A program made the position numbers and the translations under genes. Below are positions 48,637 through 56,929 of a stretch of DNA of 64,000 bases, in pieces. The DNA is from Streptomyces panaciradicis. GTDB lineage: Bacteria > Actinomycetota > Actinomycetes > Streptomycetales > Streptomycetaceae. The notes beneath the pieces are model-generated. The model was not told where the DNA came from. It saw nothing but the letters and a program-made list of their open reading frames with translations, and ran no database searches. The first letter of the stretch is position 1; each line of letters begins with the position of its first letter. The stretch lies in contig NZ_JAMGBF010000015.1 in assembly GCF_023516615.1 (NCBI RefSeq), positions 117,713-181,712 on the forward strand, given 5' to 3'.

Positions 48637-49485
48637 TCAGTTCAGCGTCCGGATGATGCCGGTCACGGCCTGCACCATCGCCTCCCGGCCGACGCCGAGA
48701 TACTTGCGCGAGTCGACCGCTTCCGGATGGGCGGCGAGGAAGTCGCGGATCGCGCCGGTCATGGCGATGTTGAGGGCGGTGCCCACGTTCACCTTGGAGA
48801 TGCCGCCCGCGACGGCCGCGACGAGCTCGTCGTCCGGTACGCCCGAGGAGCCGTGCAGCACGAGGGGCACGTCCAGGGCGGCCGAGAGGCGCTTGAGGAG
48901 GGTGTGGTCGAGGGCGGCGGTGCGGGTCGTCATGGCGTGCGTGCTGCCGACGGCGACGGCGAGGGCGTCCACGCCGGAGTCGGCGACGAAGGCGCGGGCC
49001 TGGTCGGGGTCGGTGCGGGCGCCGGGGGCATGGGCGTCCAGGGCGGGCTGCCCGGCCTTGCCGCCGACCTGGCCCAACTCGGCCTCGATCCACAACCCTT
49101 GGGCGTGCGCCCAGTCGGCCGCAGCCCGGGTCGCGGCGAGGTTGCGCTCGTAGGGCAGGCGGGCCGCGTCGTACATGACGGAGCTGAACCCGGCGTCCGC
49201 CGCCTGGCGCAGCAGGTCGTCGCTCTGGACGTGGTCGAGGTGCAACGCCACCTCGACCACGGCGCGTTCGGCGACGGCGAGGGCGGCGCGGGCCAGCGGG
49301 AGCAGCCGGCCGTAGCGGAACTTGACGGCGTTCTCGCTGACTTGGAGCACCACGGGGGCCTCGGCGGCCTCGGCGCCGGCGACGACGGCCTCGACGTGCT
49401 CCAGCGTGATGATGTTGAAGGACGGGACGGCGGAGTGCGCGGCGGCGGCCCGGGTGACGAGTTCGCCGGTGGTGACGAGGGGCAC
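48637..49485 (-). CDS. Class II aldolase, tagatose/fructose-bisphosphate type
   Basis: 282 residues from GTG 49485, with a GGGAG upstream. Zinc-aldolase features include PSFNIITLEHVEAVV, the ligand-containing VALHLDHVQS, EAELGQVGGK, VPLVLHGSSGVPDDEL and GISKVNVGTAL. This is the KbaY/GatY/FbaA family; a tagatose-1,6-bisphosphate or related aldolase is suggested by the SIS gene upstream. It is placed 25 bp downstream of that gene, same strand. Sugar identity not proven. Confidence 0.9.
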   Translation of the reverse strand: MPLVTTGELVTRAAAAHSAVPSFNIITLEHVEAVVAGAEAAEAPVVLQVSENAVKFRYGRLLPLARAALAVAERAVVEVALHLDHVQSDDLLRQAADAGFSSVMYDAARLPYERNLAATRAAADWAHAQGLWIEAELGQVGGKAGQPALDAHAPGARTDPDQARAFVADSGVDALAVAVGSTHAMTTRTAALDHTLLKRLSAALDVPLVLHGSSGVPDDELVAAVAGGISKVNVGTALNIAMTGAIRDFLAAHPEAVDSRKYLGVGREAMVQAVTGIIRTLN

Positions 49486-49510
49486 GGTTTCTCCCGTTCG
49501 AAGAGGTGCG

Positions 49511-50392
49511 TCAGGGGGCGAGGATCACCGAGCGGGTGAGGTGGCGGGGCCGGTCCGGGTCGAGGCCGCGGGCCGCGGCGACGGCGACGGCCAGGCGCTG
49601 GGCGCCGACCAGTTCGGCGAGCGGGTCCAGGTCGCCCGCGATCCACAGCCCGCCGGTGGCGCGCACCTGGTCGGCCAGGTCCTCGGGGGCCTCGCCGAGC
49701 ATCCAGGTGGCCGTGCCGTGGGTGGTGACGCTGATGGGGCCGTGCCGGTACTCCATCGCCGGGTAGGCCTCGGTCCAGGCGAGCGCGGCCTCGCGCATCT
49801 TCAGTCCTGCCTCGTTGGCCAGGCCCACCGTCCAGCCCCGGCCAAGGAAGGTGAACTGCGTGCAGTCGACGAGGCCTTCGGGCAGCGGGCGGGCGAGCGC
49901 GGTGCGGGCGTCGGCGACGACGGCGTCGGTGTGCAGGCCGAGGTGGGCGCGCAGCAGGGTGAGGGCGGTGGTGGCGAACCGGGTCTGGACGACGGATCGT
50001 TCGTCGGCGAAGTCGAGGACGACGACGTCGTCGGCCGCCCGCATGACGGGGGTGTGCGGGTCGGCGGTGAGCGCGGTCGTGCGGGTGCTTCCGCTCAGGT
50101 CGCCGAGGAGCTGGAGGACTTCGGTGGTGGTGCCCGAGCGGGTCAGGGCCAGGACGCGGTCGTAGGAACGGCCGCGGGGGAACTCGGAGGCGGCGAAGGC
50201 GTCCGTCTCGCCCTGCCCCGCCGACTCGCGCAGGACGGCGGCGGCCTGCGCCATGAAGTACGAGGTGCCGCATCCGACGATCGCGACCCGCTCCCCCGAC
50301 ACCGGGAGCGCCTCGGCGTGCCGCGGCGCCTCGGCCGCGGCCCGTGTCCAGCACTCGGGCTGACTGGTCAGCTCCTCTTCGACGTGCGTCAT
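49511..50392 (-). CDS. SIS-domain amino-sugar isomerase/deaminase (AgaS-like)
   Basis: 293 residues with two SIS halves. The first contains GCGTSYFMAQAAA and ALTRSGTTTEVLQ; the second has FLGRGWTVGLANEAGLKMREAALAWTEAYPAMEYRHGP, the typical ending of the glutamine-fructose-6-P aminotransferase-like isomerase domain. AgaS proteins deaminate galactosamine-6-phosphate. The aldolase just downstream and the divergent DeoR regulator, with operator repeats between, fit an amino-sugar catabolic unit. ATG 50392 starts right at the operator region. Confidence 0.88.
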   Translation of the reverse strand: MTHVEEELTSQPECWTRAAAEAPRHAEALPVSGERVAIVGCGTSYFMAQAAAVLRESAGQGETDAFAASEFPRGRSYDRVLALTRSGTTTEVLQLLGDLSGSTRTTALTADPHTPVMRAADDVVVLDFADERSVVQTRFATTALTLLRAHLGLHTDAVVADARTALARPLPEGLVDCTQFTFLGRGWTVGLANEAGLKMREAALAWTEAYPAMEYRHGPISVTTHGTATWMLGEAPEDLADQVRATGGLWIAGDLDPLAELVGAQRLAVAVAAARGLDPDRPRHLTRSVILAP

Positions 50393-50411
50393 GCCGCACC
50401 CTCCCTCTGTT

Positions 50412-50457
50412 TGCTTGTTCTTGCAAGATATAGCGAGCTTTCAAGCACAATCAAGCA
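50412..50457. promoter_or_regulatory. DeoR-type operator cluster between agaS-like gene and deoR
   Basis: TGCTTG (50412-50417) faces CAAGCA copies at 50442-50447 and 50452-50457, and CTTGCAAG at 50420-50427 is a perfect 8-bp palindrome. The spaced TGCTTG/CAAGCA half-sites in a 120-bp divergent promoter are typical of DeoR-family repressors. They would control the SIS-aldolase operon and the regulator itself. Confidence 0.6.
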
Positions 50458-50513
50458 TTCGTGCGTCTTCAGCGTGCGTTAGGGTCGCCGGGAGGGCGAG
50501 GAAGGGAGAGCGG

Positions 50514-51293
50514 ATGTCGCGCGACGCCCGCTGGAAGGCGCTGCTGGAGCTGCTCGTCGAGCGCGGGCGGCTGGACGTCGAGCAGGCGGCCGCCGAGCTG
50601 GAGGTCTCCGCGGCGACGATCCGGCGCGACTTCGACCAGCTCGCCGAACAGCAGATGCTGGTGCGCACCCGCGGCGGCGCCGTCGTGCACGGGGTGTCGT
50701 ACGAGCTGCCCTTGCGCTACAAGACCGCCCGGCACGCCTCCGAGAAGCAGCGGATCGCGAAGGCGGTGGCGGAGCTGATCTCGCCCGGCGAGGCGGTGGG
50801 GCTGACCGGCGGCACCACGACGACCGAGGTGGCGCGCGCCCTCGCCGTGCGCGGTGACCTGGCCTCCGGCTCCCCCGCGCTCACCGTCGTCACGAACGCG
50901 CTCAACATCGCCAACGAACTCGCCGTACGCCCCCAGTTCAAGATCGTGGTGACCGGTGGGGTCGCGCGCCCGCAGTCGTACGAGCTGATCGGGCCGCTCG
51001 CGGACGGCGTGCTCGGGCAGATCACCGTCGACGTGGCGGTGCTCGGCGTCGTCTCCTTCGACGTCACGCACGGGGCCGCGGCCCACGACGAGGCGGAGGC
51101 CGCGATCAACCGGCTGCTGTGCGAGCGCGCCGAGCGGGTGGTCGTCGCCGCCGACTCCAGCAAGCTGGGCCGGCGGGCGTTCGCGCGGATCTGCGCGGCC
51201 GGGGCGGTGGACACGCTGGTGACGGACGCGGCGGCGGACCCGGAGGAGGTCCGCCGGTTCGAGGAGGCGGGCGTCGAGGTCGTCGTGGTCTGA
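50514..51293 (+). CDS. DeoR/GlpR-family transcriptional regulator (AgaR-like)
   Basis: 259 residues from ATG 50514, with AAGGGA upstream. Winged HTH (ARWKALLELLVERGRLDVEQAAAELEVSAATIRRDFDQL) and DeoRC sensor domain (LTGGTTTTEVAR, VVTGGVARP, VVVAADSSKLG). Divergent from the SIS-aldolase operon across the repeated operator half-sites, which is the organisation of AgaR. Likely a repressor released by a phosphorylated amino sugar. Confidence 0.92.
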   Translation: MSRDARWKALLELLVERGRLDVEQAAAELEVSAATIRRDFDQLAEQQMLVRTRGGAVVHGVSYELPLRYKTARHASEKQRIAKAVAELISPGEAVGLTGGTTTTEVARALAVRGDLASGSPALTVVTNALNIANELAVRPQFKIVVTGGVARPQSYELIGPLADGVLGQITVDVAVLGVVSFDVTHGAAAHDEAEAAINRLLCERAERVVVAADSSKLGRRAFARICAAGAVDTLVTDAAADPEEVRRFEEAGVEVVVV

Positions 51294-51400
51294 GCCGGCG
51301 CGGCATCACACCGAGCCGACCCTCGCGACAGCCCCTAGGCTGAGTGCCGGGATGCGCGTCGGACGCGTGTCGGGATGCGTGCCGGGTGCGGGAGGCAGCG

Positions 51401-53239
51401 ATGGGCGCACGAGCGATCGACGACGACGCCCCGGCGGCCGCCGCCCGGTACCTGCCGATCGCCGAGCACGGGCTGATCGGCGATCTGCGCAGCGTGGCCC
51501 TGGTGGGCACGGACGGCACCATCGATTGGTACTGCTGCTCGGCCTTCGACGCGCCGAGCGTCTTCGCCGCGATCCTGGACGCCGAGCGGGGCGGCTCCTT
51601 CGAGCTGGCCGCGTCCGTGCCGGCGAAGACCAAGCAGTTCTACTTCCCCGACACCAATGTCCTGATCACCCGCTTCTTCACCGAGGACGGCGTCGGCGAG
51701 GTGCAGGACTTCATGCCGGTGAACGGCGACGAGGTGGAGGTCGAGCGGCACCGCCTGATCCGGCGCGTGGTGTGCGTGCGCGGCTCCGTCCCCTTCCGCA
51801 CCCGGGTCGCGCCGCGCTTCGCCTACGGCACCCGGCCGCACACCGTCCGCATGGCGGGCGAGGTCGCGGTCTTCGAGTCCGACGGGCTCTCCCTCGCCCT
51901 GACGTCGACCGTGCCGCTGGAGGCCCACGGCCCGGACGCGCGGGCCGACTTCAAGCTGTCCGAGGGCGAGACGGCCGTGTTCGCACTGGACCAGGTCGGC
52001 GGCGACGTGCAGCCGCGGCGCTGCGCGAAGGCCGAGGCCGAGGAGCAGTTCAACACGACGGTGGCGTACTGGCGGCGCTGGCTGTCGGCCTCCAAGTACC
52101 GGGGCCGCTGGCGGGAGATGGTGCACCGCTCGGCACTCACCCTCAAACTCCTCACCTACGCGCCCACCGGCGCCATCGTGGCCGCGCCGACGACGAGCCT
52201 GCCCGAGCAACTGGGCGGCGAGCGCAACTGGGACTACCGGTACGTGTGGGTGCGCGACGCGGCGTTCTGCGTGTACGCGCTGCTGCGGCTCGGCTTCACC
52301 GACGAGGCCGAGGCGTTCATGACGTTCGTGACCCGGCACATCAGCCCGGGCGACGGCAGGCCCTCCGGCCCGCTGCAGATCATGTACGGCATCGACGGCC
52401 GCACCGATCTCACCGAGGCCGAACTCGGCCACCTGGAGGGCCACCAGGGCTCGGCGCCGGTCCGGATCGGCAACGCAGCCGCCGAGCAGCTCCAGCTCGA
52501 CATCTACGGCGCGCTCATCGACTCGATCTACCTCTACGACAAGTGGGCCAAGCCCATCTCCAGCGGCCAGTGGGACGACGTGTGCGCCCTGGTGGACTGG
52601 GTGTGCGAGCACTGGGACCAGCCGGACGAGGGGATCTGGGAGACCCGCGGCGGGCGCAAGAACTTCCTGTACTCGCGCCTGATGTGCTGGGTGGCGATCG
52701 AGCGGGCCATCCGCATGGCGCACCGCCGGGGCCTGCCGGCCGACCTGCCGCGCTGGCGCCTCAGCCGTGACACGATCTACCGGCGGATCATGAAAGAGGG
52801 CTGGTCGGACCGGCGGCGGGCCTTCGTGCAGCACGAGGGCGGCGATGTGCTGGACGCGGCGGTGCTGATGATGCCGCTGACGAAGTTCATCGCGCCGACC
52901 GACCCCAAGTGGCTGTCCACGCTCGACGCCCTCACCCACGAGCTGGTCTCCGACTCGCTCGTCTACCGCTACGACCCGTTGGCGAGCCCCGACGGCCTGC
53001 GCGGCGACGAAGGCACCTTCTCCATCTGCTCGTTCTGGTACGTGGAGGCGATGGTGCACGCCGGACGGGTCGACGAGGCACGCCTGGCGTTCGAGAAGAT
53101 GCTGACGTACGCCAACCATCTCGGCCTGTACGCCGAGGAGATCAGCCACACCGGGGAGCAACAGGGCAACTTCCCGCAGGCGTTCACGCATCTCGCGCTG
53201 ATCAGCGCGGCCTTCAACCTGGACAAGGCGCTGGGCTGA
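51401..53239 (+). CDS. Glycoside hydrolase family 15 (trehalase/glucoamylase-like)
   Basis: 612 residues from ATG 51401 (GGAGG 5 nt upstream). A beta-rich N-terminal domain (about 1-230, starting ARYLPIAEHGLIGDLRSVALVGTDGTIDWYC) is followed by an (alpha/alpha)6 barrel with NWDYRYVWVRDA and GDEGTFSICSFWYVEAM, the two carboxylate-bearing motifs of GH15. Actinobacterial members include mycobacterial trehalase-type enzymes. No signal peptide, so cytoplasmic. An in-frame remnant continues after the stop (see next entry), as if another gene once joined or followed it. Confidence 0.92.
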   Translation: MGARAIDDDAPAAAARYLPIAEHGLIGDLRSVALVGTDGTIDWYCCSAFDAPSVFAAILDAERGGSFELAASVPAKTKQFYFPDTNVLITRFFTEDGVGEVQDFMPVNGDEVEVERHRLIRRVVCVRGSVPFRTRVAPRFAYGTRPHTVRMAGEVAVFESDGLSLALTSTVPLEAHGPDARADFKLSEGETAVFALDQVGGDVQPRRCAKAEAEEQFNTTVAYWRRWLSASKYRGRWREMVHRSALTLKLLTYAPTGAIVAAPTTSLPEQLGGERNWDYRYVWVRDAAFCVYALLRLGFTDEAEAFMTFVTRHISPGDGRPSGPLQIMYGIDGRTDLTEAELGHLEGHQGSAPVRIGNAAAEQLQLDIYGALIDSIYLYDKWAKPISSGQWDDVCALVDWVCEHWDQPDEGIWETRGGRKNFLYSRLMCWVAIERAIRMAHRRGLPADLPRWRLSRDTIYRRIMKEGWSDRRRAFVQHEGGDVLDAAVLMMPLTKFIAPTDPKWLSTLDALTHELVSDSLVYRYDPLASPDGLRGDEGTFSICSFWYVEAMVHAGRVDEARLAFEKMLTYANHLGLYAEEISHTGEQQGNFPQAFTHLALISAAFNLDKALG

Positions 53240-53254
53240 CGCGGGTGGAGGCGG

Positions 53255-53539
53255 CACCACCCCGAGGCGGGCGCGGTCGTCGCCGCCGACCGCCCGATCG
53301 ATCCGACGATCACGGTCAGCGGCACGTACGTCCTCTACGGTTCGATCTCCCGGCTGCCGCTGGGGCTCTTCCTCGGCACGCTCGGCCACGTGGTCACGCG
53401 CACCGGGCTGCTGCCGCGCTGGGTCGGCAGGTCGGGCACCACCGCCCTGATGGGCGCGCTCCTCAGCTGGTGGCTGCCGGCCGTGGGCATCTGCGTCTAC
53501 CGCAGCGCGGCCGGTACCCGATCGGCGGTGACCGCGTAA
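53255..53539 (+). pseudogene. Remnant of a membrane-protein gene after GH15
   Basis: Between the GH15 stop (53237-53239) and the next gene, one frame (the same frame as GH15) reads about 95 codons without a stop to the TAA at 53537-53539. It contains two hydrophobic stretches, TYVLYGSISRLPLGLFLGTLGHVV and GTTALMGALLSWWLPAVGICVY, separated by RTGLLPRWVGR, which resembles the C-terminal part of DUF4386-like six-TM proteins. There is no credible start codon near its beginning (first GTG at about 53388). I read it as the leftover end of a deleted gene, with modest confidence. Confidence 0.4.
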
Positions 53540-53613
53540 CCTCGGGTCAGATCACCAGGCGGCGGGGGCCTCGGCCGGCCCCCGCCGCACCTGTCCTCGA
53601 CGCAGGAGCCCGC

Positions 53614-55131
53614 ATGACGACCGTCGACGGCACACCCGCTCCGCCCGTAGCCGACCCCGGTGCCCGGCCACCCGCGCTCACCCTCGGCCGGGTCCGGCTG
53701 GGACCGGGCGGGCCGCTGGGCCGGGTGCGGATCGACGGCAGCAGGATCGTCGCCGTCGAGGAGACGGACGAACTCGGCGGGACGACCCTCGACATGGGCG
53801 GACGTACGGTGCTGCCCGGGCTGTGGGACTGCCATGTGCACATGGCCCAGTGGGCCGGCAACCGGCGGCGGGTCGACCTCGCCGGGCTCGGGTCCGCGCA
53901 CGCGGTGGCCGAAGCCGTACGGTCGTACGCGCGTGGTCTGCCGGACGGCGAGGTGCTCGTCGGGCAGGGTTTCCGGGACGGGCTGTGGCCGGACGCGCCC
54001 GACAAGGCGCTGCTGGACTCGGTGTGCCCGGACCGGCCCGTCGCGCTGATCAGCGCCGATCTGCACGCCGTATGGCTGAACTCCGCGTGTCTGGCGCTGG
54101 TGGGGCGGCCCGGTCACGCGACGGGACTGCTGCGGGAGCACGACTGCTTCGAGGTGCTGCGGACACTGCCCGAGGTCCCCGTCGAGGTTCTGGACCGCTG
54201 GGTCGCCGAGGCCTGCCGGGAGGCCGCCGGGCGGGGTGTGACGGGGATCGTCGACTTCCACTTCTCCGACAACCTCGCCGACTGGGCGCGCCGCGCGGCA
54301 CGGGAACCGCTCGGCACGCGGGTGCGCGCCGCCGTGTATCCCGGGCATCTGTACGCGGTGACCGAGCGCGGGTGGCGCACCGGTGACGTGCTGCCCGGGA
54401 CGGGCGGCCTGGTCCGGGTCGGGCCGCTGAAGCTGTTCACGGACGGCTCCCTCAACACCCGCACCGCCCTGTGCTGCGAGCCGTACCCGGGTCTGGAGGG
54501 CACGCCGGAGGCCCACGGCATCGAGGAGATGCCCCACTCCGAGCTGGTCCGCCTGATGCGGCGGGCCGCCGCGCACGGCATCGAGCCCGCCGTCCACGCG
54601 ATCGGCGACCGGGCCAACACGCTGGCCCTGGACGCGTTCGCGGCCGTCGGCTGCCGGGGCCGGATCGAGCACGCCCAGCTGCTGAGGGCGGCCGACGTGC
54701 CCCGGTTCGCGCGGCTGGGCGTGACCGCGAGCGTGCAGCCGGCGCACGCCGTCGACGACCGGGACGTGGCGGACCGGCACTGGGCCGGACGTACCGGCCG
54801 TGCCTTCGCCTACGCCGATCTGCTGGCGGCCGGCGCCCGGCTGGAGTTCGGCTCCGACGCCCCCGTCGCACCGCTCGACCCCTGGTCCGGCATCGCCGCC
54901 GCCGTCCACCGCACCGGAGACGGACGGCCCGCCTGGCATCCCGAGCAGCGCGTGCCCGTACGGGCGGCGCTGGCCGCGTCGGCCCGGGGCCGCTCGGCGG
55001 TCCGGGCCGGGGACACCGCCGACCTGGTGATCGTCGACGCGGACCCCGCGACGGCCGACGCCCGCACACTGCGGGAGATGCCGGTACACGGCACGTTGCT
55101 GGGCGGCCACTGGACCCACGGCCCCGGCTGA
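53614..55131 (+). CDS. Amidohydrolase family protein (YtcJ/NfdA-like)
   Basis: 505 residues from ATG 53614, with CAGGAG 5 nt upstream. Metal-binding HxH as CHVHMAQ, the central PLKLFTDGSLNTRTA, HAIGDRAN and RIEHAQ motifs, and FGSDAPV for the last Asp, all as in the YtcJ group. Probably hydrolyses an N-substituted amide or formamide; native substrate unknown. No signal peptide. Solitary gene between GH15 and a secreted protein. Confidence 0.9.
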   Translation: MTTVDGTPAPPVADPGARPPALTLGRVRLGPGGPLGRVRIDGSRIVAVEETDELGGTTLDMGGRTVLPGLWDCHVHMAQWAGNRRRVDLAGLGSAHAVAEAVRSYARGLPDGEVLVGQGFRDGLWPDAPDKALLDSVCPDRPVALISADLHAVWLNSACLALVGRPGHATGLLREHDCFEVLRTLPEVPVEVLDRWVAEACREAAGRGVTGIVDFHFSDNLADWARRAAREPLGTRVRAAVYPGHLYAVTERGWRTGDVLPGTGGLVRVGPLKLFTDGSLNTRTALCCEPYPGLEGTPEAHGIEEMPHSELVRLMRRAAAHGIEPAVHAIGDRANTLALDAFAAVGCRGRIEHAQLLRAADVPRFARLGVTASVQPAHAVDDRDVADRHWAGRTGRAFAYADLLAAGARLEFGSDAPVAPLDPWSGIAAAVHRTGDGRPAWHPEQRVPVRAALAASARGRSAVRAGDTADLVIVDADPATADARTLREMPVHGTLLGGHWTHGPG

Positions 55132-55213
55132 TCCGACCCGGCGAGAGCGCAACCTTTCGGCCATCCTGAATGTCTTCCGCCGTATCAGCACCCACCACGC
55201 TTCGGGGGACGAG

Positions 55214-55795
55214 ATGAAACGAAGCAGAACAGTCTGGACGGCAGTCGCACTCCTTCTCACCGCGCTGGGCGCGAGCGCGCTCCCGGCCGAGGCGGCCACG
55301 GCCGCCACCACCCGGGCCACCGTCTGCCCCACGGGCTGGGGCAGCCTTCCCAAGACCCGCGAGGCCGGCACCTCGACACCGGTGCGGAACGTCAGGACCG
55401 CCCGCCACACCTGCTACGACCGCATGGTCATCGACGTCCCCGGCGCGAGCCGGAGCGCGCTCGGCTACTCCGTCGGGTACGTCGCCCACCTCTACCAGGA
55501 CGGATCGGGGCGCGAGATCCACGTCGGCGGCGGGGCGGTCCTCGAAGTGCGGATCAGCGCGCCCGCCTACGATCCCGAGACCGGGAAGCCGACCTATCCG
55601 GCCGAGGCCGGCCGCCGGCTGCCGGGTGTCGACCTCACCGGCTACCGCGCCTTCCGCGACACCCGCTTCGCCGCGAGCTTCGAGGGCGACACGCAGCTCG
55701 GGCTCGGCGTGCGGACCCGGCTGCCGTTCCGTGTGCTGCGCACCGACGGCCACCTGATCGTGGACGTGGCGCACAGCTGGAACGGAACGCCCTGA
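55214..55795 (+). CDS. Secreted AMIN-like-domain protein
   Basis: 193 residues with a Sec signal peptide (positively charged KRSR, hydrophobic core, cleavage near AEA-A). The mature part, about 160 residues, has CPTGWGSLPK, TCYDRMVIDVPG and HLIVDVAHSW, consistent with the AMIN-like domain found in Streptomyces cell-wall-associated proteins. Two Cys residues are positioned for one disulfide. Probably binds cell-wall material; no enzyme motif is visible. ATG 55214 follows GGGGGACGAG. Confidence 0.8.
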   Translation: MKRSRTVWTAVALLLTALGASALPAEAATAATTRATVCPTGWGSLPKTREAGTSTPVRNVRTARHTCYDRMVIDVPGASRSALGYSVGYVAHLYQDGSGREIHVGGGAVLEVRISAPAYDPETGKPTYPAEAGRRLPGVDLTGYRAFRDTRFAASFEGDTQLGLGVRTRLPFRVLRTDGHLIVDVAHSWNGTP

Positions 55796-55813
55796 CGCCG
55801 GGGGCGGGCGCGC

Positions 55814-56797
55814 TCAGTCGTCGGTGACCAGCTCCGCCGGTACGGCGACGACGTCCACCAGGGCGTCGCCGCGCAGGGCGGTCAGGGGCAGGGGGCGCCC
55901 GATGGCGTCCTCCAGCATCAGGCGCTGCAGCGCCTGGGCGCTGGTGACGGGCGCGTCGCCCGCGGTGAGCAGCAGGTCGCCGGCGCGCAGGCCGGCCCGG
56001 GCGGCCGGGGAGGCGGTGACGACCTCGGCGATCCGCAGGCCGGTGCGCCGGCCGGTGCGGGCGCGCACCGGTGGGGGCAGCGGGCTCGGGGTGCCGGCGA
56101 TGCCGAGGTAGGCGCGGCGGACCCGGCCCGTGGCGAGCAGCGCCGCGATGATCTTCCGGCTGGTGCCGTTCACGGGGATCGCCAGGCCCAGGCCGACGTC
56201 GGCGATGGCGGTGTTGATGCCGACGACCCGGCCGTCGGCGGTGGCGAGGGCGCCGCCGGAGCTGCCGGGGTGCAGGGTGGCGTCGGTCTGGACGACGTCG
56301 TCGATGACCCGGGTCGCCCGGCCCGTGCCGGCCGGCAGGGACCGGCCCAGCGCGCTGACCACGCCCGCGGTGACGCTGCCGGTCAGACCCAGCGGGTTGC
56401 CGACGGCGACCACCAGCTGGCCGACCCGGAGGGCGTCGGCCTCGCCGAGGCGGGCCGGCGGCGGGGTCGGTCCGTCGGCGCGGACCACGGCGAGGTCGGA
56501 GAGCGGGTCGGCGCCGATGACGTGGAAGGGGGTGGTGGTGCCGTCCGCGAAGGAAGCCGTACCGGCGTCGGCGTGGCCGACGACGTGGGCGTTGGTCAGC
56601 AGGAAGCCGTCGTCGGTGAAGACGACGGCGGAGCCGGTGCCGACGACAAAGCGTCCTCCGGCGCGGCGGTGCGCGACGTTCAGGGCCGCCACCTTCGGGG
56701 TGAGTTCGGCGGCGACGGAGGTGACGGTCCGGGAGTAGGAGTCGAGCGCGGCCTGCTCCTCGCCGGAGCGGTCGGGCCCGGAAAGTGTCTCGGCCAC
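55814..56797 (-). CDS. Trypsin-like serine protease, HtrA/DegP (S1C) type with PDZ domain
   Basis: 327 residues from GTG 56797. The catalytic triad is His71 (TNAHVV), Asp101 (SDLAVV) and Ser180 (PGSSGG); VAVGNPLGL and GLGLAIPVN are also typical. The C-terminal PDZ domain (about 235-320) includes YLGIAG and AGLRAGDLLLTAG. There is no signal peptide or membrane segment, unlike most Streptomyces HtrA proteins, so it may act in the cytoplasm. A GNAT gene follows on the same strand upstream. Confidence 0.92.
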   Translation of the reverse strand: MAETLSGPDRSGEEQAALDSYSRTVTSVAAELTPKVAALNVAHRRAGGRFVVGTGSAVVFTDDGFLLTNAHVVGHADAGTASFADGTTTPFHVIGADPLSDLAVVRADGPTPPPARLGEADALRVGQLVVAVGNPLGLTGSVTAGVVSALGRSLPAGTGRATRVIDDVVQTDATLHPGSSGGALATADGRVVGINTAIADVGLGLAIPVNGTSRKIIAALLATGRVRRAYLGIAGTPSPLPPPVRARTGRRTGLRIAEVVTASPAARAGLRAGDLLLTAGDAPVTSAQALQRLMLEDAIGRPLPLTALRGDALVDVVAVPAELVTDD

Positions 56798-56929
56798 GAG
56801 TCGGCCTTTCCGCTTGCCCAGAAGGCTGGATCCCCCACCAAAGAGGCTGGGATTACATGCTTACACCCCTGCTTCGGCAAGCGGACCGGACTTCGCTGCG
56901 GGCTGACGCCCGCCCGCCGCCCCGCACGG

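Noticed and set aside
51401..53239. GH15 trehalase-like protein as part of a trehalose-mycolate system
   Set aside because: It is about 40 kb from the lipid cluster, has no signal peptide, and GH15 proteins are common in Streptomyces.
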